Origin: Mucilaginibacter lappiensis | Lineage (GTDB): Bacteria; Bacteroidota; Bacteroidia; Sphingobacteriales; Sphingobacteriaceae | Length of the DNA stretch: 39,512 nucleotides | Direction of reading: 5' to 3' | NCBI RefSeq assembly: GCF_900155965.1 | Contig: NZ_FTMG01000028.1 | Span: 1 to 39,512, forward strand | Shown here: positions 32,186-39,512 of the stretch, piece by piece | Layout: each line of letters begins with the position of its first letter | How positions within the stretch are numbered: the stretch's first letter is position 1 | Made by a program: the position numbers and the translations under genes | Notes under the pieces: generated by a model | Told to the model about the DNA's origin: nothing | The model's input: only the letters and a program-made list of their open reading frames with translations | The model's database searches: none

Positions 32186-32398
32186 ATGAAGAAACTATTC
32201 ACCATGCTAATGCTCGCCGTAATGAGCTTTGGCGCTCTTACCACCTACGCCTTACCACAAACCAAAAAAGATGGTACTGCCGATAAAAGGTACAAAGCAA
32301 ATAAAGCAGACAAAACAAAATTAAAAAAAGACGGAACGCCAGATAAGCGTTATAAAGCTGCTAAACCAGCAGCAGCTCCGGCTAAGAAAAAAGCTTAA
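32186..32398 (+). CDS. Small secreted Lys-rich protein with KKDGTxDKRYKA repeats
   Basis: A 70-residue exported protein of unknown function. The ATG at 32186 gives a clean signal peptide (MKKLFTMLMLAVMSFGALTTYA); an in-frame ATG at 32129 would place 19 residues before it. The mature part has two copies of KKDGTxDKRYKA (KKDGTADKRYKANKAD and KKDGTPDKRYKAAK) and a basic Ala/Pro/Lys tail (PAAAPAKKKA). Small proteins with this KDGTPDKRYKAN motif occur in Sphingobacteriaceae as far as I recall, without assigned role. A strong terminator directly follows, showing a one-gene transcript. Confidence 0.82.
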   Translation: MKKLFTMLMLAVMSFGALTTYALPQTKKDGTADKRYKANKADKTKLKKDGTPDKRYKAAKPAAAPAKKKA

Positions 32399-32400
32399 GC

Positions 32401-32443
32401 AAAAAAGAATCCCCGATGATGTTTTCACCGGGGATTCTTTTTT
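32401..32443. terminator. Bidirectional intrinsic terminator
   Basis: A-run, GAATCCCCG, 13-base loop, CGGGGATTC, T-run. It ends the small secreted protein transcript on the plus strand and, thanks to the A-run, can also end trhO from the minus strand. Confidence 0.93.
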
Positions 32444-32483
32444 GATGGAGTTAGACTTACGAAGTTTTTATAAGTAGGCAAAC

Positions 32484-33443
32484 TTATTCAGCCAGCTGTA
32501 TCTTTTCTTTTTTCTGTGTATTTACAGGCTGCGGTACTTTTACATAATAACCGGTACCATCATATTCTCTTTTGCGGGGGTGATTTTGGCAGGCATCGCT
32601 GCAGCAACCCTCCATTTTGGTACCGCATTTATCACACTGTGTAAAATGCTCATTGCATTCCGGATTGGCGCAATTGATCATTTTGTGTGTTACCTCACCA
32701 CAGTTGCGACAGGTAGATATGACCACCGGGTTAACGCTGTTTACATCGACAGAAAGGCGGTTGTCAAAAACATAACATTTACCTTCAAAATCTTCACCGC
32801 CGGCTTCTTTGCCATATTTAATGATACCGCCATGCAATTGGTAAACATCCTTAAAACCTTCGTGCAGCAACAGGGCCGATGCTTTTTCGCATTTGATGCC
32901 GCCGGTGCAATAGGTTAATATCTTTTTGTCCTTGTATTGAGCCAGCTGGTTAATCATCTCCGGGAAATCCCTGAAATTCTCGATATCCAGTGTTACCGCG
33001 TTTTTGAATTTTCCCAGCGAATGTTCGTAGTTGGAGCGTACGTCAAGTACCACCACATCATCGCGGTCCTTCATCGCCAGGAAATCTTTTGGCTCCAGGT
33101 GCTTGCCGGTTTGTTGCTGCGGATTGATCATATTAGGATCGCGCAGGCCCGAGTGTACAATCTCCGATTTATACCGCACGTGCATTTTTACAAACGAAGG
33201 AGCATCCACCTCATCAATCTTAAAATCGATACCGGCAAAACGCGCATCGGCGTGTACCGTATCCATATAAGTTTTACAAGCTTCGGCTGTGCCGGAAACG
33301 GTACCGTTAAGTCCCTCGGTTGCTACAATAATGCGACCAGTTAAGCCTAAACTTTTACAAAATTTTAAATGATCGGCAGCAAATTGCTCCGCATCGGCTA
33401 TTGTTGAGTAACAATAGTATAGTAGTGTATTATATTGTGCCAT
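32484..33443 (-). CDS. trhO: tRNA uridine(34) hydroxylase (rhodanese family)
   Basis: A cytoplasmic enzyme of the YceA/TrhO family that makes 5-hydroxyuridine at tRNA wobble position 34 using oxygen. I use the ATG at 33443 (319 residues); a TTG 21 bases upstream is less likely. The N-terminal acylphosphatase-like domain has TGRIIVATEGLNGTVSG. The rhodanese domain carries VVLDVRSNYEH and the active loop YCTGGIKCEKAS (C179, C185). The C-terminus has a cysteine-rich, zinc-finger-like tail (CRNCGE, CANPEC, CDKCG, CCSDAC), seen in other members of this family. It converges with the small secreted protein gene. Confidence 0.94.
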   Translation of the reverse strand: MAQYNTLLYYCYSTIADAEQFAADHLKFCKSLGLTGRIIVATEGLNGTVSGTAEACKTYMDTVHADARFAGIDFKIDEVDAPSFVKMHVRYKSEIVHSGLRDPNMINPQQQTGKHLEPKDFLAMKDRDDVVVLDVRSNYEHSLGKFKNAVTLDIENFRDFPEMINQLAQYKDKKILTYCTGGIKCEKASALLLHEGFKDVYQLHGGIIKYGKEAGGEDFEGKCYVFDNRLSVDVNSVNPVVISTCRNCGEVTHKMINCANPECNEHFTQCDKCGTKMEGCCSDACQNHPRKREYDGTGYYVKVPQPVNTQKKEKIQLAE

Positions 33444-33488
33444 AATCCATTGATACCGTTGCAAACGGTGTTAAATGAGGCGCAAAGA

Positions 33489-33601
33489 TAAGAATTTGTT
33501 GAATAAGTTGATTAGGTGAGTGGTTGATTAAGTTAAGTGGTTGAATAGTTGAGTAGTTTATTGAGTTAATCAATGAAGCGATTTTTACCCAACCACTCAC
33601 T
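33489..33601. repeat. GTGAGTGGTTGATTA word region
   Basis: Tandem words TTGATTA, AGTTAAGTGG, TTGAATAGTTGAG. GTGAGTGGTT (33516-33525) pairs with AACCACTCAC (33591-33600). The vocabulary is that of the palindrome at 587-683, some 33 kb away. It fills the spacer between trhO and the DUF5686 gene. Confidence 0.75.
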
Positions 33602-33607
33602 AAACCA

Positions 33608-36088
33608 TTATCTTATCCCATAAAATATCCTGAAGCCCTGTATATATTTCTGGTTGCCGGCGTAGGAGATACCATAATCAACCCGGAAAATGAGGCGTTG
33701 CACACCGATGTAAAACTCCCGGTAATTGGTATTGCCTTTGGTGGTAAGGAAATTGGCACCTATCAACTCTTCCAGTTTTAGTTTCCGCAGCAGGGGTATC
33801 CTGTTAAATATCGATCCGGCAAAATTATGCTGATAGTGTGCCTCCAGGAACGCGCCATTGGTGCTATAGGTATAAAAAGGTAAGAAATGGAAACTGCCCA
33901 CATAAGTTGGGTCGAAGGTTAAACCCTGGTTGCCCAAAAAGTGATTATAATCCATATAATACAGCTTATCATTATTGAAAAAGCCACCTGCCGATATCTT
34001 GAACGACGAGAAACCGGTTAAACCTAAACGGATGTTGTTTTGCGAAATATCAACCGATGCAAAATCATAATCCACATCAGATCCGAACGCGTTTTTAATA
34101 CCCTTACGGTAATTGACGGTTAGGGTAGGGTATTTTGAAGGTAGATTGAATTTACCGGTGGGCCGGGTTTCGTACTGCTGATCAAAAGTAATGATAGCCG
34201 ATGCCGCGAAAACGAGGGCCTGGTTATCCGGAAATAATTCCGAATGATCATTTGGCGGCGTTCCCGGCGGAGCTAAAGGGTTATTGGAGGTAAATTCCCT
34301 ATCCTTCACATCCTTAAACTTGCCGAAAGCGGTATTATATAACTGACTGCGGCTGGAATAGCTGAGGTTGCCATTGAGTAAAACACCATTCAATATTTCG
34401 CGCTGATAGCCAAACATGCCGTAGTGCGACCGGTAATATTTTACATAGTTGTTTTCGCTGAGCAGGGTACTCAGGGTATTAAAATATAACGATCGCGTGC
34501 CTACGTTATTCAAATCGAGCACGTCGCTGCCAAAACCGGCAAAAAATTTAGCATTGTGAAAAGGATCATTCCGGTACTCGCCATACATATTGGCGCTGAG
34601 TATTTTGTTGGAGAAGCCGTACCGTACATCGGGTGTTATACTGTACGCCCTGAGACTATCCAAAACGTGCGTATACGTTATTTTGGCATTGATACCAAAA
34701 CCCTCAACCGTATTGTAATAAAACGTTTGGATGAAGGGAAATATGTACAGTGAGTCTTTTTCACTGCGGTTGCTGGCGTGATACCCAAATATGAGATAGC
34801 CCGGGTAATTGATATGATTTTTGTGGTGTTGCAGAGTATCCAGGTACTGGTCGGTTTTTTTAAGAGCGGCTATACTGTCCTTTTTCTGATAATCACGGGC
34901 CTCTTGTTTGGTTAAAGGAACCGGACGTGCCGAAGCCCAGTAATCCTCTTTTCTGGAATTGGCCGTTGTATCAACCTTTAATATTTCGCCTGTGAAAAAT
35001 CTATCCGGGAAAGTGGGATTAATTTTATAGTTGTTGTAAATGGTATTATAATAACCGCCAAATCTAAATCCCAATACCTTGCCCTTAAAGTTAAATTGTA
35101 CCGAAGCCGGCATCCATACACTGTCGGTAACGGCAATGTATTGTTGTTTTATTTGCAGGGTATCAATCAGGTTAATGTTACTCATCTTGTTGGTCACGTA
35201 CAAATCGGCAGCGTATATGCGCCAGTCGCCCTCCACAATATATAGATTACCTTCAAAGTACTGGCCATGCCCGCGACGGGGTATCACCTGTATTTTATCA
35301 ATCGTTCTGCCATTCTCTATCGAAGTGCCCAGCAGTTTATACCGGTAAAAGATACCGGCGAATGCAGCTACCGGCGATACAAAGCCCCGGGTGCTTAGGC
35401 CATTAATAGCAAATACATTCTGATAAAAATTCACCTGGAGGTCGGCCGCTTTATTATAGCTGAACGCCGTATTGATACCCGAAGTTTTTTTAGCAATGGT
35501 GATCTCCCGTACTTTATTGGGTTTTTGAAAGCTGAGATCAGACAACGATTCCGACTGGTAAAGAATCCCCCTGCCATTAGAGTCGAGATCAAGGGTTTGC
35601 CTTACGGCGGGTGATAGCAATGATTTGGGTGCGCTTAGTAGTCTTTGTACACCTCTGATATAAACCGCGCAGGAGTAGGAGGTAGCTTCCTCAATATAAT
35701 ACTTCCGTTTTTTAATCACCTGTTTCATGATGGTATCGCCGGCGTCATGGTTTTTCTGATAAACAGATGCTACACGATTAGTGGCAAACACTTCATCCTG
35801 CATTTGTACATTCAGTTGCTCATCATGGTCGGCTATGGTTACACTTACAATTTTCTCATTATAACCAACCACCCGGTAAATGACACTATAAGTGCCAGGG
35901 TTTAGCTTAAATTGATAGGCCCCATCCTCATTGGAGGTTGTACCATAAGTGGAGTTTTTAATGTATACAGACGAGAAAGGGATCAGGTTATTTTGCTGAT
36001 CGGTTATCCGTCCCGATAATAAATATTGCTGTGCCGAAGCATTTATAGCACATAATACGATAAAAATCAATAGTATGCAGTTTTTCAT
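33608..36088 (-). CDS. DUF5686 outer-membrane protein with carboxypeptidase-regulatory-like domain
   Basis: An 826-residue predicted outer-membrane protein of unknown function. A signal peptide (MKNCILLIFIVLCAINASA) is followed by a CarboxypepD_reg-like domain (LSGRITDQQNNLIPFSSVYI to about residue 105), and then the DUF5686 region, which contains QVIKKRKYYIEEATSYSCAVYIRG and, further on, many alternating hydrophobic strands typical of a barrel (for example YGISYAGNQKYIQGFRIFYGIR at the very end). Similar proteins are widespread in Bacteroidota, often as single genes. It is not a TonB-dependent transporter: there is no plug domain. Confidence 0.87.
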   Translation of the reverse strand: MKNCILLIFIVLCAINASAQQYLLSGRITDQQNNLIPFSSVYIKNSTYGTTSNEDGAYQFKLNPGTYSVIYRVVGYNEKIVSVTIADHDEQLNVQMQDEVFATNRVASVYQKNHDAGDTIMKQVIKKRKYYIEEATSYSCAVYIRGVQRLLSAPKSLLSPAVRQTLDLDSNGRGILYQSESLSDLSFQKPNKVREITIAKKTSGINTAFSYNKAADLQVNFYQNVFAINGLSTRGFVSPVAAFAGIFYRYKLLGTSIENGRTIDKIQVIPRRGHGQYFEGNLYIVEGDWRIYAADLYVTNKMSNINLIDTLQIKQQYIAVTDSVWMPASVQFNFKGKVLGFRFGGYYNTIYNNYKINPTFPDRFFTGEILKVDTTANSRKEDYWASARPVPLTKQEARDYQKKDSIAALKKTDQYLDTLQHHKNHINYPGYLIFGYHASNRSEKDSLYIFPFIQTFYYNTVEGFGINAKITYTHVLDSLRAYSITPDVRYGFSNKILSANMYGEYRNDPFHNAKFFAGFGSDVLDLNNVGTRSLYFNTLSTLLSENNYVKYYRSHYGMFGYQREILNGVLLNGNLSYSSRSQLYNTAFGKFKDVKDREFTSNNPLAPPGTPPNDHSELFPDNQALVFAASAIITFDQQYETRPTGKFNLPSKYPTLTVNYRKGIKNAFGSDVDYDFASVDISQNNIRLGLTGFSSFKISAGGFFNNDKLYYMDYNHFLGNQGLTFDPTYVGSFHFLPFYTYSTNGAFLEAHYQHNFAGSIFNRIPLLRKLKLEELIGANFLTTKGNTNYREFYIGVQRLIFRVDYGISYAGNQKYIQGFRIFYGIR

Positions 36089-36274
36089 ATTCTATAACTA
36101 ATCAATACGTTTTAACTATAAAATGTTTTAAACTACGCTTAATAAATATTTAACAATAGAGAGCCGGATCTTCAATTCCCTCCCCACGGTGCGTATGGAT
36201 GGTGTAGTGGTAGGGAGGGGTTTATACATGCGGCATAAACTGCAATGACGGAGAAATCCCTTCCTCCCTTTCCC

Positions 36275-36452
36275 GCAATGTCATTAAGTTAAGGGGAAAC
36301 GCAAAAGCAATTCCGCAAAAGCCCCCTCTAAACGGCGAAGCCCTCATGTAATAATCTCCCCCGGAAGGGGAGACTTAGCTTCAATTTTTTAAAGTCCTCC
36401 CTACCGGGGAGGATTTAGGTGGGGATCCATGTGCTTAACTTAATGACATTGC
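36275..36452. repeat. 19-bp inverted repeat enclosing a GC-rich element
   Basis: GCAATGTCATTAAGTTAAG (36275-36293) is the exact complement of 36434-36452. The GC-rich CCCCCGGAAGGGG element (36320-36425) lies inside. The pair may be a target duplication in inverse or the arms of a composite palindrome. Confidence 0.9.
36320..36425. repeat. GC-rich CCCCCGGAAGGGG element, copy 2
   Basis: GCCCCCTCTAAA, TCTCCCCCGGAAGGGGAGAC, TTTTTTAAAGTCCTCCCT and CCGGGGAGGATTTAGGTGGG. Equals the reverse complement of 9082-9166 with about 20 additional bases (CGGCGAAGCCCTCATGTAAT) after the first block. Confidence 0.85.
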
Positions 36453-36691
36453 CCTTTCCCGAGGGAAGGAATCGGACGGGGCCTGGGCAGGGCATACTCT
36501 CACACAGATACATATTGTTGCTTTGAATAAACCTATCATTGGTAACCCAGTACAACTTTTTTACGTATTAACCCAACCCTAATCTATAACAATCTGCCAA
36601 TCTTTATGGGAGAATGCCAGATCATAAACCTCCTCTTTTTGCTAACCTGAACGAGCAAGTAAACCTACAATAACCATTTATTCACTACATT

Positions 36692-37927
36692 ATGAAAAGA
36701 AGAATCATGAACCGTTATTTTAAACTTTATGAACAAGAAGTAAACTTATTCCTGTACCGCAGCAAACAGCTGGCTGTCATTTTAATCTTAGCAACCAGTA
36801 GCGTTTTCACCAGTTGTAAAAAAGAACAGGTGTCTGGTAAGAGCGCTGCTAACGCAAGCTCCACAATTACAAATGTTAGGCTGGCTGCGGCACCCTTCCC
36901 CGCCAAAAGTGAGGCATTAGTAGCTATGCAGGTTTACAATAATCATTTTTATAATCAATATGGCACTTATGGCCCCTCTTACAAAGCCTACTATTGGAAA
37001 GATGATGGCCATACCGGCCGCATGGATTTCTGGACGCAGCAGGAAGCCATTGAAACGCTGATAGATGCTTACAACCTAAATCCAAGTACCGATTTTTTGA
37101 ACAAGATCCAATATTTGTACAATGGTGTTCGTGATGGATACGGTACCCTATGGTCAAATAATATCTATAATGATGATGTGGTTTGGGGATCGTTAATGTG
37201 TATAAGGGCTTATCACATCACTAATGATGGCGGTCAGCTCGACATGGCCAAAAACAACTTTAACATGATGTGGAACCGGGCCTGGGACACTTCGGTATTA
37301 GGCGGCGGATTGTGGTGGAATACCAATAACAACACCAAAAATACTTGTGTAAACGCACCTGCCGTTATCTGCGCTATGCTGCTATATCAGGCCACTGGCG
37401 ATAGCTCCTATAAAACAAAAGCCAAGCTAATTATGGATTGGATGGTGGCGCGCCTGTATGATGCTAATACCGGCGAAGTTAAAGGCGCTATTATTCCTAA
37501 CGGAACCATTACAGAGGGTGCACTTTCCTATACGCAGGGAACTTTTATTGGCGCATGCGATTTGCTGCGTTCCGAATATCCATCGGTTGATTACCTGGGG
37601 ACAGGTAAAAAAGCGATGGACTACGCTATGTCCAGCTTATGCAGTTCGGCTGGTGGTATATTGAATGACGAAAACGGCAATGGAGATACACAGGGCATGA
37701 AAAGTATTTTTGCCAGCTGGGCCTGTCAATTTGTACAGCACACCGGAACCGCTGGTACTTACGGTGGATGGCTTGATCTCAATGCCGGGCAAGCCTGGTC
37801 TATTCGTAACTCCTCGGGACTCATGTGGAACATCTGGGGTACCCGAACTTCAGATACCCAGGTACTCAATGCGTTCCAGACCACCTGCGGTGTTTCGATG
37901 ATGAACAACGCCTATCTGTATCATTAA
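36692..37927 (+). CDS. GH76 glycoside hydrolase lipoprotein (alpha-1,6-mannanase family)
   Basis: A surface or periplasmic lipoprotein of 411 residues that would cleave alpha-1,6-mannan backbones. The signal has a long basic start, hydrophobic core AVILILATSSVF and lipobox FTSC with C42; an ATG at 36707 is an alternative start. The (alpha/alpha)6 domain shows the catalytic double aspartate of GH76, D161-D162 in NIYNDDVVWGSL, plus GGLWWNTNNNTKN, LSYTQGTFIGA and SWACQFVQH. No SusCD pair is beside it, so it is an orphan enzyme or belongs to a locus beyond the window. A terminator follows 30 bases after the stop. Confidence 0.9.
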   Translation: MKRRIMNRYFKLYEQEVNLFLYRSKQLAVILILATSSVFTSCKKEQVSGKSAANASSTITNVRLAAAPFPAKSEALVAMQVYNNHFYNQYGTYGPSYKAYYWKDDGHTGRMDFWTQQEAIETLIDAYNLNPSTDFLNKIQYLYNGVRDGYGTLWSNNIYNDDVVWGSLMCIRAYHITNDGGQLDMAKNNFNMMWNRAWDTSVLGGGLWWNTNNNTKNTCVNAPAVICAMLLYQATGDSSYKTKAKLIMDWMVARLYDANTGEVKGAIIPNGTITEGALSYTQGTFIGACDLLRSEYPSVDYLGTGKKAMDYAMSSLCSSAGGILNDENGNGDTQGMKSIFASWACQFVQHTGTAGTYGGWLDLNAGQAWSIRNSSGLMWNIWGTRTSDTQVLNAFQTTCGVSMMNNAYLYH

Positions 37928-37956
37928 AATTAAACTTGCTCGTTTGGTATAATAAG

Positions 37957-37986
37957 AAGTCCGGGCTAACAGTTCCGGACTTTTTT
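37957..37986 (+). terminator. Intrinsic terminator of the GH76 gene
   Basis: AAGTCCGG/CCGGACTT stem of 8 bp with a 10-base loop running into TTTTTT. Confidence 0.93.
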
Positions 37987-38044
37987 AGTTAGTATATATG
38001 CGATTCCTGGGTAACAGGTCCTGCTTTTCCAGTTCCCTCCCGTT

Positions 38045-39512
38045 GGGCTACTGTGTGTACACAATTGTGAGAAAAAAGGTAGAGTTTTGAGAGATGGATG
38101 AATTAGTGAATTCTAACCCGGATTTTGCGGGTTCATTTGGAGACAAGCGAATAGGAAAACGCGCCAGACAGGTATTAAGAAAGCTAACTATAGGGCGAAG
38201 TAGTAGTTTACGAGAAATTACAGAAGATGAATCAGAGCAGCGCAGCTTTTATCGTTTATTTAATAATGAGAGCTTTAGCGAATCGGGGATCATCAAAAGT
38301 ATCACAGATCGTTGCAGCGCATTAAGTACAGGGAGACATTTATTATGTATACAAGATAGTACCGAATTTAACTTTTCGTCCAAACAAGGACGAGTAAAGC
38401 CGGAAAGTGGTTTGGGAACGACATCCAGGGATGATATACTGGGGTTTATGTTACATAGTAGTTTAGTGGTTGACGCAGATAGAAGTCATGCTTTGGGCTA
38501 TTCATTTATTAAGACATGGGAACGCGCGTTGGAGGCTCCTGGGAAAAGAGAGCGGCATTATCAGCATCTACCCATCCATGAAAAGGAATCTTACAAATGG
38601 ATAGAAGCTGCAAATCAGAGTAAGGATTTATTGCAACAGGCGAATACAATCACGATTGTTGCTGATCGTGAAAGTGATATTTATGATTTGTTTGGGGTAG
38701 CAGAAAAAGATAAAGTACATCTGCTTATCCGTTCCAATCATGACCGTCAGATAAGCGGGAAGTTAAAGTTAAGTACTTGCCTGAATGCATTGCCGGTGAT
38801 GTATAAGTATAACCTGTCTATAAGGGGTGATACCAGAAAAAGCACCCCTAAACGTATTGCCGAAATAGGGCTAAAGTGGACAAAGGTTGAACTTTTAAAG
38901 CCGGTTTCATGCAGGGATCAGCACCAGCCCAACGTTCAGGACGTATATGTGGTGGAAGCCATTGAACAAAACAGACAACAAGGTATCCGCTGGCGAATAT
39001 TAACCACATACGAAGTAACAAGTGCAGACCAGGCTTTGCAGATCATCGGTTGGTATAAAGAGCGATGGCATATTGAACAGATACATCGCTTATTGAAAAC
39101 AGAGGGCTTTAAAATCGAAAGATCACAATTGGAGCAAGGATGGGCCATTCGTAAACTTACCTTGCTGGCGATGATGGCAAGCCTTAGAATATTGCAGATG
39201 ATGCTTGCTTATTTAGATGATAATGAGCAATCTATAGACGAGGTATTTGATAAAAAAGAGCAAGACTGTTTACAAATGATCGGTAAAAAAATGGACGGGA
39301 CAACCGAAAAGCTAAGAAATCCCGCAAAAGTAAACACCCTGAAATGGGCAACATGGATAATTGCCAGAATGGGTGGATGGAAAGGATATATCTCTCAAAG
39401 AAAACCAGGTCCTATTGTACTCCAAAAAGGACTGGCTAAATTCTATAATGTTTATGAAGGATGGCTGCTCTTTCAAGATTATAACTAAAAAGATGTGTAC
39501 ACACAGTAGCCC
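38045..39512. mobile_element. IS50/Tn5-like IS4-family element, ending at the window edge
   Basis: A 1468-bp element with perfect 19-bp inverted repeats: GGGCTACTGTGTGTACACA at 38045-38063 and its complement at 39494-39512, the last base of the window. One transposase gene fills it. The target duplication cannot be tested because the right flank is absent. Confidence 0.93.
38094..39488 (+). CDS. IS4-family transposase of the IS50/Tn5 group
   Basis: A full-length DDE transposase of 464 residues. The N-terminus (MDELVNSNPDFAGSFGDKRI, SFYRLFNNE) corresponds to the Tn5-type DNA-binding region. The catalytic residues D88 (CIQDSTEFNF), D191 (IVADRESDIYDLF) and E328, within Y321-2-R324-3-E328-6-K335, stand at nearly the same positions as in Tn5 transposase (97, 188, 326). 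The reading frame is intact and begins 49 bases inside the left end, so the copy may be active. It lies alone after the GH76 terminator with no passenger gene. Confidence 0.95.
   Translation: MDELVNSNPDFAGSFGDKRIGKRARQVLRKLTIGRSSSLREITEDESEQRSFYRLFNNESFSESGIIKSITDRCSALSTGRHLLCIQDSTEFNFSSKQGRVKPESGLGTTSRDDILGFMLHSSLVVDADRSHALGYSFIKTWERALEAPGKRERHYQHLPIHEKESYKWIEAANQSKDLLQQANTITIVADRESDIYDLFGVAEKDKVHLLIRSNHDRQISGKLKLSTCLNALPVMYKYNLSIRGDTRKSTPKRIAEIGLKWTKVELLKPVSCRDQHQPNVQDVYVVEAIEQNRQQGIRWRILTTYEVTSADQALQIIGWYKERWHIEQIHRLLKTEGFKIERSQLEQGWAIRKLTLLAMMASLRILQMMLAYLDDNEQSIDEVFDKKEQDCLQMIGKKMDGTTEKLRNPAKVNTLKWATWIIARMGGWKGYISQRKPGPIVLQKGLAKFYNVYEGWLLFQDYN

Larger units (their letters stand above)
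36089..36691. other. Gene-free, repeat-rich spacer between DUF5686 and GH76 genes
   Basis: Holds CCCTCCCC.../...GGGAGGGG inverted words (36178-36225), the 19-bp inverted repeat at 36275/36434, and the GC-rich element at 36320 nested inside it. Bases 36500-36691 are A/T-rich and should contain the promoter of the GH76 gene; I could not single out a -7 box. Confidence 0.7.

Overview
The window looks like chromosomal DNA of a Bacteroidota bacterium of the Sphingobacteriaceae type (Mucilaginibacter or Pedobacter-like). The evidence is a SusC/SusD pair, a DUF5686 outer-membrane protein, a Reg_prop/Y_Y_Y regulator, a Flavobacteria-style carotenoid set, an SDR-type threonine dehydrogenase, and several TAnnTTTG boxes close to start codons in place of Shine-Dalgarno sites. 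Genus is inferred from gene style only.

Layout. 1-568: 5' part of a UDP-glucuronate decarboxylase (minus), divergent from waaA (744-2018, lipid A Kdo transferase). 2132-12101: a carotenoid tailoring region holding an alpha/beta hydrolase, two tandem PlsC-type acyltransferases, a GT2 glycosyltransferase overlapping a CruF-type hydratase, ispH, a CrtW ketolase, hemH, then pepP and a CrtD-type desaturase on the minus strand. Together they predict a keto, 1'-hydroxy, 3',4'-didehydro monocyclic carotenoid that is glycosylated and fatty-acylated. 12360-16297: a small membrane protein, a LysR regulator, two unknown proteins and asd. 16938-20132: SDR threonine dehydrogenase, YebC, a DUF2442 protein and a low-complexity repeat protein. 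20240-32014: a minus-strand polysaccharide utilisation locus (sensor-regulator, susC, susD, GH144 endo-beta-1,2-glucanase), with a secreted esterase cut off from it by an IS4-family element and a MITE-like repeat. 32186-39512: a tiny secreted repeat protein, trhO, a DUF5686 protein, a GH76 lipoprotein and an IS50/Tn5-like element whose right inverted repeat is the last base of the window.

The most unusual aspect is what sits between the genes. Many junctions carry palindromes built from short tandem words. The word differs from locus to locus, yet the two arms match almost perfectly: a 30-bp perfect arm at 3571-3694, 21 bp at 587-683, 19 bp at 36275-36452. One such word tract lies in frame inside waaA, and others reach into the ends of flanking reading frames. 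Besides these there are at least four dispersed families with two or more copies here: TGTCAT...ATGACA elements, CCCCCGGAAGGGG elements, a GGCCTCTGCGC element, and a MITE-like element ending in AAAAAGTGGGTTTACAT. I saw no tRNA, rRNA or CRISPR array.
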